This document shows positions 34,741 to 42,034 of a DNA stretch of 42,034 nt, in pieces. The stretch is from Clostridiales bacterium (GTDB lineage: Bacteria > Bacillota > Clostridia > Peptostreptococcales > Anaerovoracaceae), in contig SVCS01000003.1 in NCBI GenBank assembly GCA_015058205.1, positions 1-42,034 on the forward strand, given 5' to 3'. Position 1 is the first letter of the stretch. The number at the start of each line of letters is the position of its first letter. The notes under the pieces are model-generated. The model did not search any database. It was given only the letters and a program-made list of their open reading frames with translations, and had not been told where the DNA came from. A program made the translations under genes and the position numbers.

Positions 34741-34779
34741 AAAATATCGCATCGGATTCAAACTGGTGCGATATTTTTT
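34741..34779 (+). terminator. Terminator after tRNA-Leu (GAG)
   Basis: AAAATATCGCA (34741-34751) pairs perfectly with TGCGATATTTT (34767-34777), followed by TT. It starts 5 nt after the encoded CCA. Confidence 0.85.
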
Positions 34780-34808
34780 ATGTATTATTAGCTATTAAAG
34801 TGCAAGAT

Positions 34809-34824
34809 GTGGTATGATTACCAC
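34809..34824. promoter_or_regulatory. Extended -10 inside a palindrome before the methyltransferase
   Basis: GTGGTA-TGAT-TACCAC (34809-34824) is a perfect 6-bp inverted repeat around TGAT. It contains TGGTATGAT (34810-34818), an extended -10 element (TGnTATGAT). ATG 34828 begins 9 nt after the hexamer. No good -35 is present. Confidence 0.5.
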
Positions 34825-34827
34825 GTT

Positions 34828-35751
34828 ATGAATGAATCGCACAGAAACAAAACGATACACACAGAAGTTGCAGATGGCAAAGAGTATCTGGATGCCTGTC
34901 TCCGTATGGATGATCTGGTGGAAGATGATACCTGTTGTATAGATTCTTTTGTCTGTGCAGATATGTTCAAAGTATGTAAATATGTTCCGGATGAGTTGGC
35001 AGATCTTATGATATTGGATCCGCCATATAATTTGACCAAAGAGTATAACGGCGAGAATTTTTCTAAGATGAAATCCGCTGATTATGAGGAATATACACGC
35101 AGGTGGCTGGTGGAAACCAGTCATATTCTGAAAACAGGTGGTTCGATCTATGTCTGCTGTGATTGGGAAAGCAGTCTGATCATCGGAAGAGTGCTCAGCG
35201 ACTACTACACTGTCAGAAACAGGATCACCTGGCAGAGAGAAAAGGGACGGGGCGCGAAATCTAACTGGAAGAATTCCATGGAGGATATTTGGTTTGCCAC
35301 AAAAGGCGATGACTATCTCTTCAATCTCGATGATGTGAAACTCAGACGCAGGGTAATCGCGCCATACAGGGAAGAGGGTCGCCCAAAGGATTGGGAAGAA
35401 ACAAAGGACGGCAAATTCAGAGATACGCATCCGTCAAACTTCTGGGATGATATCACCGTTCCGTTCTGGTCCATGCCTGAAAACACCGCCCATCCTGCGC
35501 AGAAGCCGGAAAAGCTCATGGCAAGACTGATTCTGGCAAGTACGAATAAAGGTGATCTTGTGTTCGATCCATTTGCAGGATCCGGCACTTCTTGTGTGAC
35601 GGCAAAGAAACTTGGCCGGCATTATATGGGGATTGAGAAAGATGAGAGGTATTGCGTCTGGGCGCAGCAGCGACTGGAAATGGCAGATACCGATCATAGG
35701 ATTCAGGGATACGAAGATGGTGTATTCTGGGAGAGAAATACAAAGAGATAA
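34828..35751 (+). CDS. Orphan DNA methyltransferase (N6-adenine/N4-cytosine, beta class)
   Basis: An amino-methyltransferase that transfers a methyl group from S-adenosylmethionine to an exocyclic amino group of adenine or cytosine in DNA. Motif IV (LMILDPPYNLT) comes first at about residue 70, and the AdoMet motif I (LVFDPFAGSGTS) near residue 250, preceded by HPAQKPEKLMARLI. This IV-before-I order is the beta class. About 307 residues, with a target-recognition part between. No restriction endonuclease gene is adjacent, so it looks like a solitary methyltransferase; the recognition site cannot be read. The ORF track starts at 34807; I prefer ATG 34828 because a -10-like element lies between the two. 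Neither has a ribosome site. Confidence 0.88.
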   Translation: MNESHRNKTIHTEVADGKEYLDACLRMDDLVEDDTCCIDSFVCADMFKVCKYVPDELADLMILDPPYNLTKEYNGENFSKMKSADYEEYTRRWLVETSHILKTGGSIYVCCDWESSLIIGRVLSDYYTVRNRITWQREKGRGAKSNWKNSMEDIWFATKGDDYLFNLDDVKLRRRVIAPYREEGRPKDWEETKDGKFRDTHPSNFWDDITVPFWSMPENTAHPAQKPEKLMARLILASTNKGDLVFDPFAGSGTSCVTAKKLGRHYMGIEKDERYCVWAQQRLEMADTDHRIQGYEDGVFWERNTKR

Positions 35752-35768
35752 AGAGGGAAAGAGATTAG

Positions 35769-38700
35769 ATGCTCACTAAATACAGTGTAAAAAGACCATT
35801 CACCGTTTTTGTAGGTGTCATTATCGCAATTGTTTTCGGAGGCGTTGCGCTGTACAGCATGACGCCGGATCTTATGCCGAGTATTAATGCGCCTTATTCT
35901 GTTGTTATGACGTCAGAACCAGGCGCCAGCGCAGAAGAAGTTGAAAAAGAGGTCACAGAGCCTCTGGAACAGCAGCTGGCGACCTTATCTAAACTAAACA
36001 ACATTTCATCCGTTTCAGCAGACAATGTTTCGGTGATTACCCTTGAATTCACCGATGATGTTGACATGGATTCTATGTCTATTGATATCCGTGACAAGAT
36101 TGATCAGATCGAAGGCACTCTGCCTGAAATGGCCAGCACACCAGTTGTCATTAAGATGAATATGAACATGATGCCTGTCACAGTTGCAGCCGTCGGCATG
36201 AAAGAAAAGACACCTGCGCAGGTTTCCACATTCATTAAAGATAATCTGGAAGCTGATCTCGAAGGCATAGAAGGCGTTGCCTCTGTCAGTAAAATCGGGA
36301 TGGTCGAAGAGGGAATTCAGGTTGTTCTGTCTCAAGATAAAATTGACAAGATCAACGATGATGTTTCAGCTGCCATCAGATCTCAGTTTGCAGATGGTGA
36401 AGGAAAGCTGAAAAGCGGTATCAGCAAAGCAAAAAAAGGCTCTTCACAGGTTGATAAAGGCAAGAAAACAGTAAAAAATCAGGCGAACAGTGCGACATCC
36501 AAGCTTGATTCAGCAATCAGCCAGGCACAAAAGGGCAAAGATGAGCTGGAAAACGAAAGAACAAAACTGGAAGTGCAGATCAATGAAATCACACAGCAAA
36601 TTGCTCTTCTGGAAGAGAATATCGATTTAGCACCAACCGAAGAAGCCAAAGAAGCTATGCGGCAGCAGATTGAAGATCTGACGGAAGGCAAAACATATGC
36701 TGAAGAAGCTCTTGCGCAGATCAAGGCGAAAATCTCTGCTCTGGATAAAACCATCAGCGAACTACAGAAACAGAAGGACAATATCTCATTCCAGCTGGGC
36801 ACTGCTTATTCAGATTTGGCTGCTACGCAAAGTACGATTCAGTCCACGGTTATGCAGCTTCAGAGTACTCTGTCACAAATTGAGTCTCAAAAGCAGGCTG
36901 CCATTGACAGCGCTGATATGACTGGCGTCATCACAATGGATAATGTATCAGCCATTTTGAATGCGCAGAATTTTTCTATGCCGGCAGGTTATGTCACAGA
37001 TAACGATGCTAAGATACTTGTCAGCGTAGGCGATAAGATCAAGGATACGGAAGAGCTTAACGACTTGATTCTCTTTGATATGGATATTGAAGGTCTTGCG
37101 CCAATTCGCGTCAAGGATATTGCTACTGTATCCTATGTGGCTGATGATTCTGACATCTACGCTAAGATCAATGGGGAAAATGGTGTTCTTCTCAGCTTCA
37201 CAAAACAGTCGACTTATGCAACAGCAACAGTGGCAGATAATATTGCTGAAGAATTTGAAAAACTCGAGAGTGAGAATAAAGGCCTCAAGTTCTCAACTTT
37301 GATGGACCAGGGAAGATACATCCATATTGTCATCAATTCTGTATTTCGGGATCTGCTTCTCGGTGCACTCTTTGCAATACTGATACTGCTGTTCTTCCTC
37401 AGGGATATCAGACCTACATTCATCACTGCAGTCAGTATCCCGGTCAGTGTTGTATTTGCAATTGCCTTGATGTATTTCACCGGTGTTACGATTAACATGA
37501 TTTCTCTGTCTGGACTGGCAATCGGCGTAGGAATGCTGGTAGACAACTCCATTGTAGTAATCGAGAACATATACCGGCTCAGGAGCATGGGATACAGCGC
37601 TGTACAGGCAGCCGTATCCGGAGCATCACAGGTTGCCGGCGCAATCACTGCATCAACATTGACGACCATTTGTGTATTTGTACCAATTGTGTTTATAGAT
37701 GGTCTCACAAAGGAACTCTTCATGGACCTGGCTCTAACAGTAACGTATTCGCTGGCTGCCAGCCTTGTCATCGCTCTGACATTTGTGCCTGCTGCTGCGA
37801 AGGGGCTTCTCCGAAACAAAACAGGCAAGACGATCATCTCACAAAACGGCAGAGTCGTTGCGTGGTACAAGAGATCCGCGGCCTGGGCGCTTCTGCATAA
37901 AAAGAGGCTCGTCCTTGCAGCTCTGGTTCTGTTGCTGGCATCTTCCGGACTGCTTCTGACAAGAGGATTCGAGTTTATGCCGTCCATGTCTACGTCGCAG
38001 ATATCAGCATCTATTACGATGCCGGAAGACAGTGAACTAGAAGACACAATAAGAGTCAACGACAAAATCAGCGAAGAAGTCAGAAAAATTGATGGCGTTG
38101 AATCTGTCGGAGTTATGCTTTCCTCGAATATGTCACAGATGTTTGGCATGTCTTCCAATGATGATACGGATTATGCTGAAACTACAATGTACATTGTGCT
38201 CGATGAAAGCAAAGCGGAACAGGGTAAAAAAGTCGCAAAAGTCATCGAAAAGATTTGCAAAGACAACAACTGCGAGGCGATCACATCTGTAGATATGGAT
38301 ATGACGGAGTATATGAGCGGCACTGGCGTATCCATCAAACTTTACAGTAATGACTTGGACAAGCTGAGAGTATCCGGAATGAATATTGAAGACAGACTGA
38401 GAAACGTCAAATCATTGGAGGAAGTATCAGACATCACAGAGTCAAGTACGGAAGAGGTCAAGGTTACTGTCGATAAGAATGATGCGATGAAGCATGGTCT
38501 GACGGTAGCCCAGGTATTCCAGCAGATTAATTCCAAGCTTGCAAAGGATAAAGCAGCTACGAAGCTGAACGCAGACGGTGAGAGTATCGATGTCAGAGTC
38601 GAGAACACCTCTAATGGAGAATTTACGCTTCAGGATCTGACAGACATGAAGCTTATTGCTGATAAACAAGACGGCACCAAGGATAAAGTATCACTCACGA

Positions 38701-39443
38701 ATATCGCAGTCATCAGCAGAGATGCTTCTTTAAGCCAGATCAATCATGATAATCAGCGGAGAAGTCTGAATGTGACTGCCGGTGTAAAAGATGACTACAA
38801 TATTACGAAAGTCACCTCGAACGTCAAGAAAATCATACGAGATGAAAATCTTGTGAAACCTGGCGTTGAAATTAAATACAGCGGTGAAAATGAGGAAATT
38901 ATGAAGTCCATGAAGAAGATGCTCCTCATGATGATCATAGGAATCATCCTTGTTTATCTGATCATGGTCGCACAGTTCCAGTCCCTCAGGTCACCATTCA
39001 TCATCATATTCACATTGCCGCTTGCTTTTACGGGAGGTATGCTTGCGCTTCTGATCGCCAATCAGACTCTGAGTGTCATCGCGATGATGGGCTTCGTTAT
39101 GTTGGTCGGTATCGTTGTCAACAACGGTATCGTACTGGTCGACTGTATCAATAGATTCAGACTGGAAGGCATGGATACAGACACGGCGATCATCACGGCG
39201 GGCGCGGTTAGAATGAGGCCTGTTCTCATGACGGCCGCCACGACGGTACTTGGATTGATTCCTCTTGCGCTCGGAATAGGGCAAGGTGCTGAAATGGTGC
39301 AGCCGGTCGCTATCGTCTGTATCGGAGGATTAATATATGCGACAGTAACAACACTGTTCATCATCCCGGTTATGTATAAGAAGTTCTCCCGTAAGCACAT
39401 GGAAAAAATCAAGGATGAAGAACTTGAAATAGTAAATGTCTGA
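35769..39443 (+). CDS. RND (AcrB/SwrC-type) exporter with inserted coiled coil
   Basis: A 1224-residue RND family permease, proton-driven export across the cytoplasmic membrane. The RND core is clear: MLTKYSVKRPFTVFVGVII at the start, PGASAEEVEKEVTEPLE in the first porter domain, helix-4 AIGVGMLVDNSIVVIENIYR (core GMLVDNSIVVIEN), and in the second half MLVGIVVNNGIVLVDCINR (core GIVVNNGIVLVD). Between the first porter segments, about residues 190-380, is an extra Lys/Glu/Gln-rich coiled coil (for example QIALLEENIDLAPTEEAK) not found in AcrB. No membrane-fusion adaptor or outer-membrane gene is adjacent. The insert probably projects outward and replaces an adaptor, which is inference. A GAGGGAAAGAG ribosome site precedes the ATG. 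Confidence 0.92.
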   Translation: MLTKYSVKRPFTVFVGVIIAIVFGGVALYSMTPDLMPSINAPYSVVMTSEPGASAEEVEKEVTEPLEQQLATLSKLNNISSVSADNVSVITLEFTDDVDMDSMSIDIRDKIDQIEGTLPEMASTPVVIKMNMNMMPVTVAAVGMKEKTPAQVSTFIKDNLEADLEGIEGVASVSKIGMVEEGIQVVLSQDKIDKINDDVSAAIRSQFADGEGKLKSGISKAKKGSSQVDKGKKTVKNQANSATSKLDSAISQAQKGKDELENERTKLEVQINEITQQIALLEENIDLAPTEEAKEAMRQQIEDLTEGKTYAEEALAQIKAKISALDKTISELQKQKDNISFQLGTAYSDLAATQSTIQSTVMQLQSTLSQIESQKQAAIDSADMTGVITMDNVSAILNAQNFSMPAGYVTDNDAKILVSVGDKIKDTEELNDLILFDMDIEGLAPIRVKDIATVSYVADDSDIYAKINGENGVLLSFTKQSTYATATVADNIAEEFEKLESENKGLKFSTLMDQGRYIHIVINSVFRDLLLGALFAILILLFFLRDIRPTFITAVSIPVSVVFAIALMYFTGVTINMISLSGLAIGVGMLVDNSIVVIENIYRLRSMGYSAVQAAVSGASQVAGAITASTLTTICVFVPIVFIDGLTKELFMDLALTVTYSLAASLVIALTFVPAAAKGLLRNKTGKTIISQNGRVVAWYKRSAAWALLHKKRLVLAALVLLLASSGLLLTRGFEFMPSMSTSQISASITMPEDSELEDTIRVNDKISEEVRKIDGVESVGVMLSSNMSQMFGMSSNDDTDYAETTMYIVLDESKAEQGKKVAKVIEKICKDNNCEAITSVDMDMTEYMSGTGVSIKLYSNDLDKLRVSGMNIEDRLRNVKSLEEVSDITESSTEEVKVTVDKNDAMKHGLTVAQVFQQINSKLAKDKAATKLNADGESIDVRVENTSNGEFTLQDLTDMKLIADKQDGTKDKVSLTNIAVISRDASLSQINHDNQRRSLNVTAGVKDDYNITKVTSNVKKIIRDENLVKPGVEIKYSGENEEIMKSMKKMLLMMIIGIILVYLIMVAQFQSLRSPFIIIFTLPLAFTGGMLALLIANQTLSVIAMMGFVMLVGIVVNNGIVLVDCINRFRLEGMDTDTAIITAGAVRMRPVLMTAATTVLGLIPLALGIGQGAEMVQPVAIVCIGGLIYATVTTLFIIPVMYKKFSRKHMEKIKDEELEIVNV

Positions 39444-39452
39444 TGTTAAAAT
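39424..39452 (+). promoter_or_regulatory. Promoter of tRNA-Leu (CAA), inside the end of the RND gene
   Basis: TTGAAA (39424-39429), 17-nt spacer, TAAAAT (39447-39452); start near 39459, about 5 nt before the tRNA. The -35 and most of the spacer lie within the last codons of the exporter gene. Confidence 0.7.
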
Positions 39453-39463
39453 AATTCCGTTAC

Positions 39464-39550
39464 GCCGGCTTGATGGAATTGGCAGACGTGCGGGACTCAA
39501 AATCCCGTGGTGGCAACACCGTGTGGGTTCGACCCCCACAGCCGGCACCA
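39464..39550 (+). tRNA. tRNA-Leu (anticodon CAA)
   Basis: GCCGGCT pairs with AGCCGGC, followed by discriminator A and encoded CCA. Anticodon stem-loop CGGGA-CTCAAAA-TCCCG gives CAA (codon UUG). The long variable arm (TGGTGGCAACACCGTG) and T-loop TTCGACC are typical of tRNA-Leu. Only an AT-rich weak hairpin follows, so it may be co-transcribed with yajC. Confidence 0.95.
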
Positions 39551-39605
39551 ATATAGTAAATATTGTTATCAAACAAATATATAACTACAGGAGGAATAAT
39601 TAATC

Positions 39606-40115
39606 ATGGGTAGCTCGATGTTCTCGATTCTGATCCTGGTACTTCTGTTCGCAGTAATGTACTTCCTGATGATCAGACCACAGAAGAAGAGAGAAAAAGA
39701 AACAAAGGCAATGAGAGCAAGTCTTGCTGTTGGTGATGAAATCGTAACCATCGGCGGTCTCTGCTGCAAGGTCGTTAAGACAAAGGATGAATCCATCGTT
39801 GTTCAGGTTGGTCCTGACAAGGTTAAAATGGAGTTCATGAGATGGGCTGTTTCCAAAGTTGTTAAGCAGGGTTCAGGCCATGTAGAAAAGGCATCCGTTG
39901 ATGATTTTGACGAAGTTGCAGATGCTGAAAAGAAAGAAGCCAGAAAATCAAAGCCTAAGAGAATGAAGAAGGCTGCAGTTGTCGAAGAAGTTGAAGAAGC
40001 ACCGGAAGTCGTTGAAGAAGTGAAGGAAGCGGAAGAGGCAGTTGTTGAAGAAGCCGCTGCCGCAGCGGAAGAGGTTGCTGAAGTCGCTGAAGAAGCTGCT
40101 GCTGATGCAGAATAA
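39606..40115 (+). CDS. yajC: Preprotein translocase subunit YajC with acidic tail
   Basis: YajC is a single-span membrane protein that associates with SecDF-YidC at the translocon. Residues 4-22 are the membrane helix, followed by IRPQKKREKETK (family RPQ motif) and the small cytoplasmic domain LAVGDEIVTIGGLCCKV to about residue 95. Usual length is about 90-115; this protein has 169 residues because of a Lys-rich stretch (KKEARKSKPKRMKK) and a repetitive Glu/Ala/Val tail of about 45 residues (VVEEVEEAPEVVEEV). CAGGAGG precedes the ATG by 11 nt. Terminator follows, then secDF. Confidence 0.93.
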   Translation: MGSSMFSILILVLLFAVMYFLMIRPQKKREKETKAMRASLAVGDEIVTIGGLCCKVVKTKDESIVVQVGPDKVKMEFMRWAVSKVVKQGSGHVEKASVDDFDEVADAEKKEARKSKPKRMKKAAVVEEVEEAPEVVEEVKEAEEAVVEEAAAAAEEVAEVAEEAAADAE

Positions 40116-40143
40116 TCTGTTTCATAAGAGCTTAATTGAAAAG

Positions 40144-40177
40144 AACACCGCGTCAGACAAAGATGCGGTGTTTTTTA
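40144..40177 (+). terminator. Terminator after yajC
   Basis: AACACCGCGT (40144-40153) pairs with ATGCGGTGTT (40163-40172; one G-T pair), followed by TTTTATT. Confidence 0.88.
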
Positions 40178-40221
40178 TTGCAAAAAAAGGTCATTATAAT
40201 TGAAAAATCAACGGTTTAGGC

Positions 40222-40250
40222 TTGTTTGAGATTGCAATAAATTGTATAAT
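40222..40250 (+). promoter_or_regulatory. Promoter of secDF
   Basis: TTGTTT (40222-40227), 17-nt spacer, consensus TATAAT (40245-40250). A start near 40257 leaves a leader of about 44 nt with GGAGGAG at 40291-40297. It shows that secDF is transcribed separately from yajC. Confidence 0.75.
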
Positions 40251-40300
40251 ACTATGAATGATTAAATGGATTTTTATTTTTAAAATTTCCGGAGGAGTAG

Positions 40301-42034
40301 ATGAATTACACAGTTAGAAAAATTATTGCAGTATTTATTGTATTGTGTGTCATTTTCGGATGGCTTGTTACGATCACAGGTATCGGACCGATTACACCGC
40401 TCAAAGACAGAATGAGCCTTGGTCTTGATATCAAAGGTGGTGTTTACGTAGTCATGGAAGCAAACAAGAAAGACATCGCAGGTATGTCGGACGATGAGCT
40501 CCGTGAAGCTATGGAACAGACTCAGACAGTCATTGAAAATCGTATCAATGCCAATGGTCTGGGTGAGCCGACGATCACCATAGAAGGTCAGGATAGAATC
40601 AGAGTTGAAATACCTGAAGTAGAGGATCCTGAAGAAGCAATCGAACTCATCGGTAAGACCGCAAAACTTCAGTTTATACTCGCTGACGGATCCCTTGTTC
40701 TCGAAGGTGATAACGTCAAAAAGGCAGAAGCCGCCAGAGATGACCAGTCAACTGGATATGCTGTCAACCTGCAGTTTGACAGAGAAGGAGCCGATCTCTT
40801 TGGGGAAGCGACAACAAAAGCATTTAACGGTGAAGTGACATCAACAATTGAGGGCGTAGGAAACGGCGCAATCGCCATTGTACTGGATGATCAGATCATT
40901 TCAGCCCCTAATGTCAATGAACCGATCCTCGGCGGCAATTGCACAATTACAGGAGACTTTGATCTTGAAGAAGCACAGCTTCTGGCTGCACAGATCAATG
41001 GTGGTGCGCTGCCAATCGCACTGAAAGAAGTCACATCTTCAGTTCAGTCAGCAACAATCGGATACAACGCTCTTGAGATGAGTATCATTGGAGGTCTCAT
41101 CGGTCTTGGAATCATTCTCCTCCTGATGCTTGTAATCTATAGAGGACTCGGTCTTTGCGCTGATATTGCACTGCTTCTGTATGTAGTGCTGATTCTGAAC
41201 ATCATGGCTTCCATGGGTACCGTTCTGACACTCCCTGGTATCGCAGGTATCATCATTTCGATTGGTATGGCGGTCGATGCGAACGTCGTCATATTCTCGC
41301 GTATCCGGGAGGAAATCACGCTGGGTCGTACTGTGCGTGTAGCAACAGAAACAGGTTCCAAGAGAGCGATGACCACTGTAATCGACTCACAGGTAACAAC
41401 ACTGATTGCAGCTGTTATCCTGTACGAAATCGGTACAAGTGCTGTTAAGGGATTTGCTTACACATTCATGGTTGGTATCATCGTCAGCATCTTCACAGCT
41501 GTATTCATTACACAGCTTTACGTAAAACTGATGGCTTCCAGCGACAGATTTGCTAAGAAGTCCTACTTCGGTGTCAAGGACGACAACACCGCAACATTCC
41601 ATATTTCGAAGACCATCGGCTTCATGAACAAGCGCAAAATATTCTACTGTATTTCCGCCGGAATTCTCATTATCGGACTTGGCTTCGGAGTGATCAGAGG
41701 TTTGAACTACGGCATCGACTTTACTGGCGGAACGATGATTCAGCTTGACATGGGCAAGCAGGTCAAGATTGCTCAGGTTGATGACGCAATCAAGCAATTC
41801 GACCTTGACCCGCAGATCATCTATGCAGGATCTGACAATGATCAAATCGTCATCAGAACCATTGAATCACTGAACAAGGCAGATAGAGCCGAGGTCATCA
41901 AAGCTATTAATAATGAATTCGGGATTAAGGGCGATGACAATATCGTGACGCAGGAGTACTTTGGACCTTCCGTGGGTAAGGAACTGAGGAATAACGCTAT
42001 TCTGGCCATTATCATAGCCGCGATCTGTATGATG
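40301..42034 (+). CDS. secDF: Protein-export membrane protein SecDF (fused, 3' end outside window)
   Basis: SecD and SecF use the proton gradient to help pull exported proteins through SecYEG. The ORF track omits this gene because it runs off the edge; the frame is open for 578 codons from ATG 40301, with CCGGAGGAG just upstream. The SecD half has a first membrane helix (about residues 7-27), the signature DRMSLGLDIKGGVYVVME, an extracellular domain, and helices with GMAVDANVVIFSRIREE. The SecF half begins near residue 435 (MNKRKIFYCISAGILIIG) and shows GLNYGIDFTGGTMIQL, the SecF signature. It is therefore a single SecD-SecF fusion as in many Firmicutes. About the last 150 residues are missing from the window. 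Confidence 0.94.
   Translation, partial: MNYTVRKIIAVFIVLCVIFGWLVTITGIGPITPLKDRMSLGLDIKGGVYVVMEANKKDIAGMSDDELREAMEQTQTVIENRINANGLGEPTITIEGQDRIRVEIPEVEDPEEAIELIGKTAKLQFILADGSLVLEGDNVKKAEAARDDQSTGYAVNLQFDREGADLFGEATTKAFNGEVTSTIEGVGNGAIAIVLDDQIISAPNVNEPILGGNCTITGDFDLEEAQLLAAQINGGALPIALKEVTSSVQSATIGYNALEMSIIGGLIGLGIILLLMLVIYRGLGLCADIALLLYVVLILNIMASMGTVLTLPGIAGIIISIGMAVDANVVIFSRIREEITLGRTVRVATETGSKRAMTTVIDSQVTTLIAAVILYEIGTSAVKGFAYTFMVGIIVSIFTAVFITQLYVKLMASSDRFAKKSYFGVKDDNTATFHISKTIGFMNKRKIFYCISAGILIIGLGFGVIRGLNYGIDFTGGTMIQLDMGKQVKIAQVDDAIKQFDLDPQIIYAGSDNDQIVIRTIESLNKADRAEVIKAINNEFGIKGDDNIVTQEYFGPSVGKELRNNAILAIIIAAICMM

Noticed and set aside
34561-34827. Integration site of a mobile element at tRNA-Leu
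   Set aside because: No integrase, no direct repeat of the tRNA 3' end downstream, and the following genes look chromosomal.
37214-38158. 314-codon minus-strand ORF inside the RND exporter
   Set aside because: Its sequence is a Ser/Thr/Ile-rich mirror of the RND reading frame with no family motif or ribosome site; the plus strand is clearly coding.
1-42034. CRISPR arrays, insertion sequences or prophage
   Set aside because: No spaced direct repeats, transposases, integrases or phage structural genes were seen on reading the sequence and ORF list.

Overview
The window looks like chromosomal core DNA of a low-to-moderate GC monoderm Firmicute, most likely an anaerobic Clostridia member. I infer this from an FtsEX/M23 divisome cluster, a YerC-type TrpR-like protein, a three-cysteine (Firmicute-type) cytidine deaminase, a DNA polymerase I without proofreading residues, a fused SecDF, a Firmicute-type 6S RNA, strong AGGAGG ribosome sites, and a giant CoA-activase/2-hydroxyacyl-CoA dehydratase-related fusion typical of fermenting anaerobes. 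The genus cannot be fixed from the sequence alone. I see no phage, insertion sequence, CRISPR array or plasmid module.

Layout. (1) 1-5248: ftsE (5' end outside the window), ftsX, a coiled-coil M23 peptidase, recJ and an S41 protease, tightly packed and co-directional. (2) 5304-5717: a one-gene unit (TrpR-related protein) with its own promoter and terminator. (3) 5719-11767: an eight-gene run (Sfp-type PPTase, MBL hydrolase, recX, tcdA, unknown protein, rmuC, phosphoesterase, deoB) beginning with an apparently leaderless gene and ending in a strong terminator. (4) 11836-16294: secreted lysozyme-like protein, tRNA-Ser(CGA), malic enzyme, tRNA-Arg(CCG) on the minus strand, and a DapF-like racemase. 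(5) 16328-23618: M29 aminopeptidase, TetR regulator, MMPL transporter plus an overlapping secreted heptad-repeat protein, and a MATE exporter. (6) 23663-24430: a minus-strand cysteine-rich protein divergent from (7) the 1410-residue activase fusion, followed by yebC and 6S RNA. (8) 29747-34560: formate/nitrite channel, cdd, polA, coaE. (9) 34593-42034: tRNA-Leu(GAG), orphan DNA methyltransferase, RND exporter with a built-in coiled coil, tRNA-Leu(CAA), yajC and secDF (3' end outside the window).

No gene-free stretch exceeds about 270 bases. The longest ones hold the 6S RNA (29484-29746), tRNA-Leu with its promoter and terminator (34561-34827), tRNA-Ser (13780-14010) and tRNA-Arg (15187-15439).

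The most interesting points are: the TetR / 25-nt palindrome / MMPL / heptad-repeat protein module; the 190-residue coiled coil inserted in an RND pump of a monoderm; three genes whose promoter -10 elements sit about 8-9 nt from the start codon, suggesting leaderless mRNAs; palindromes centred on -10 elements; an M23 peptidase with a His-to-Asp change at a zinc-ligand position beside FtsEX; and acidic tails on a cytidine deaminase and on YajC. All functional statements are from reading the sequence; no database search was run.
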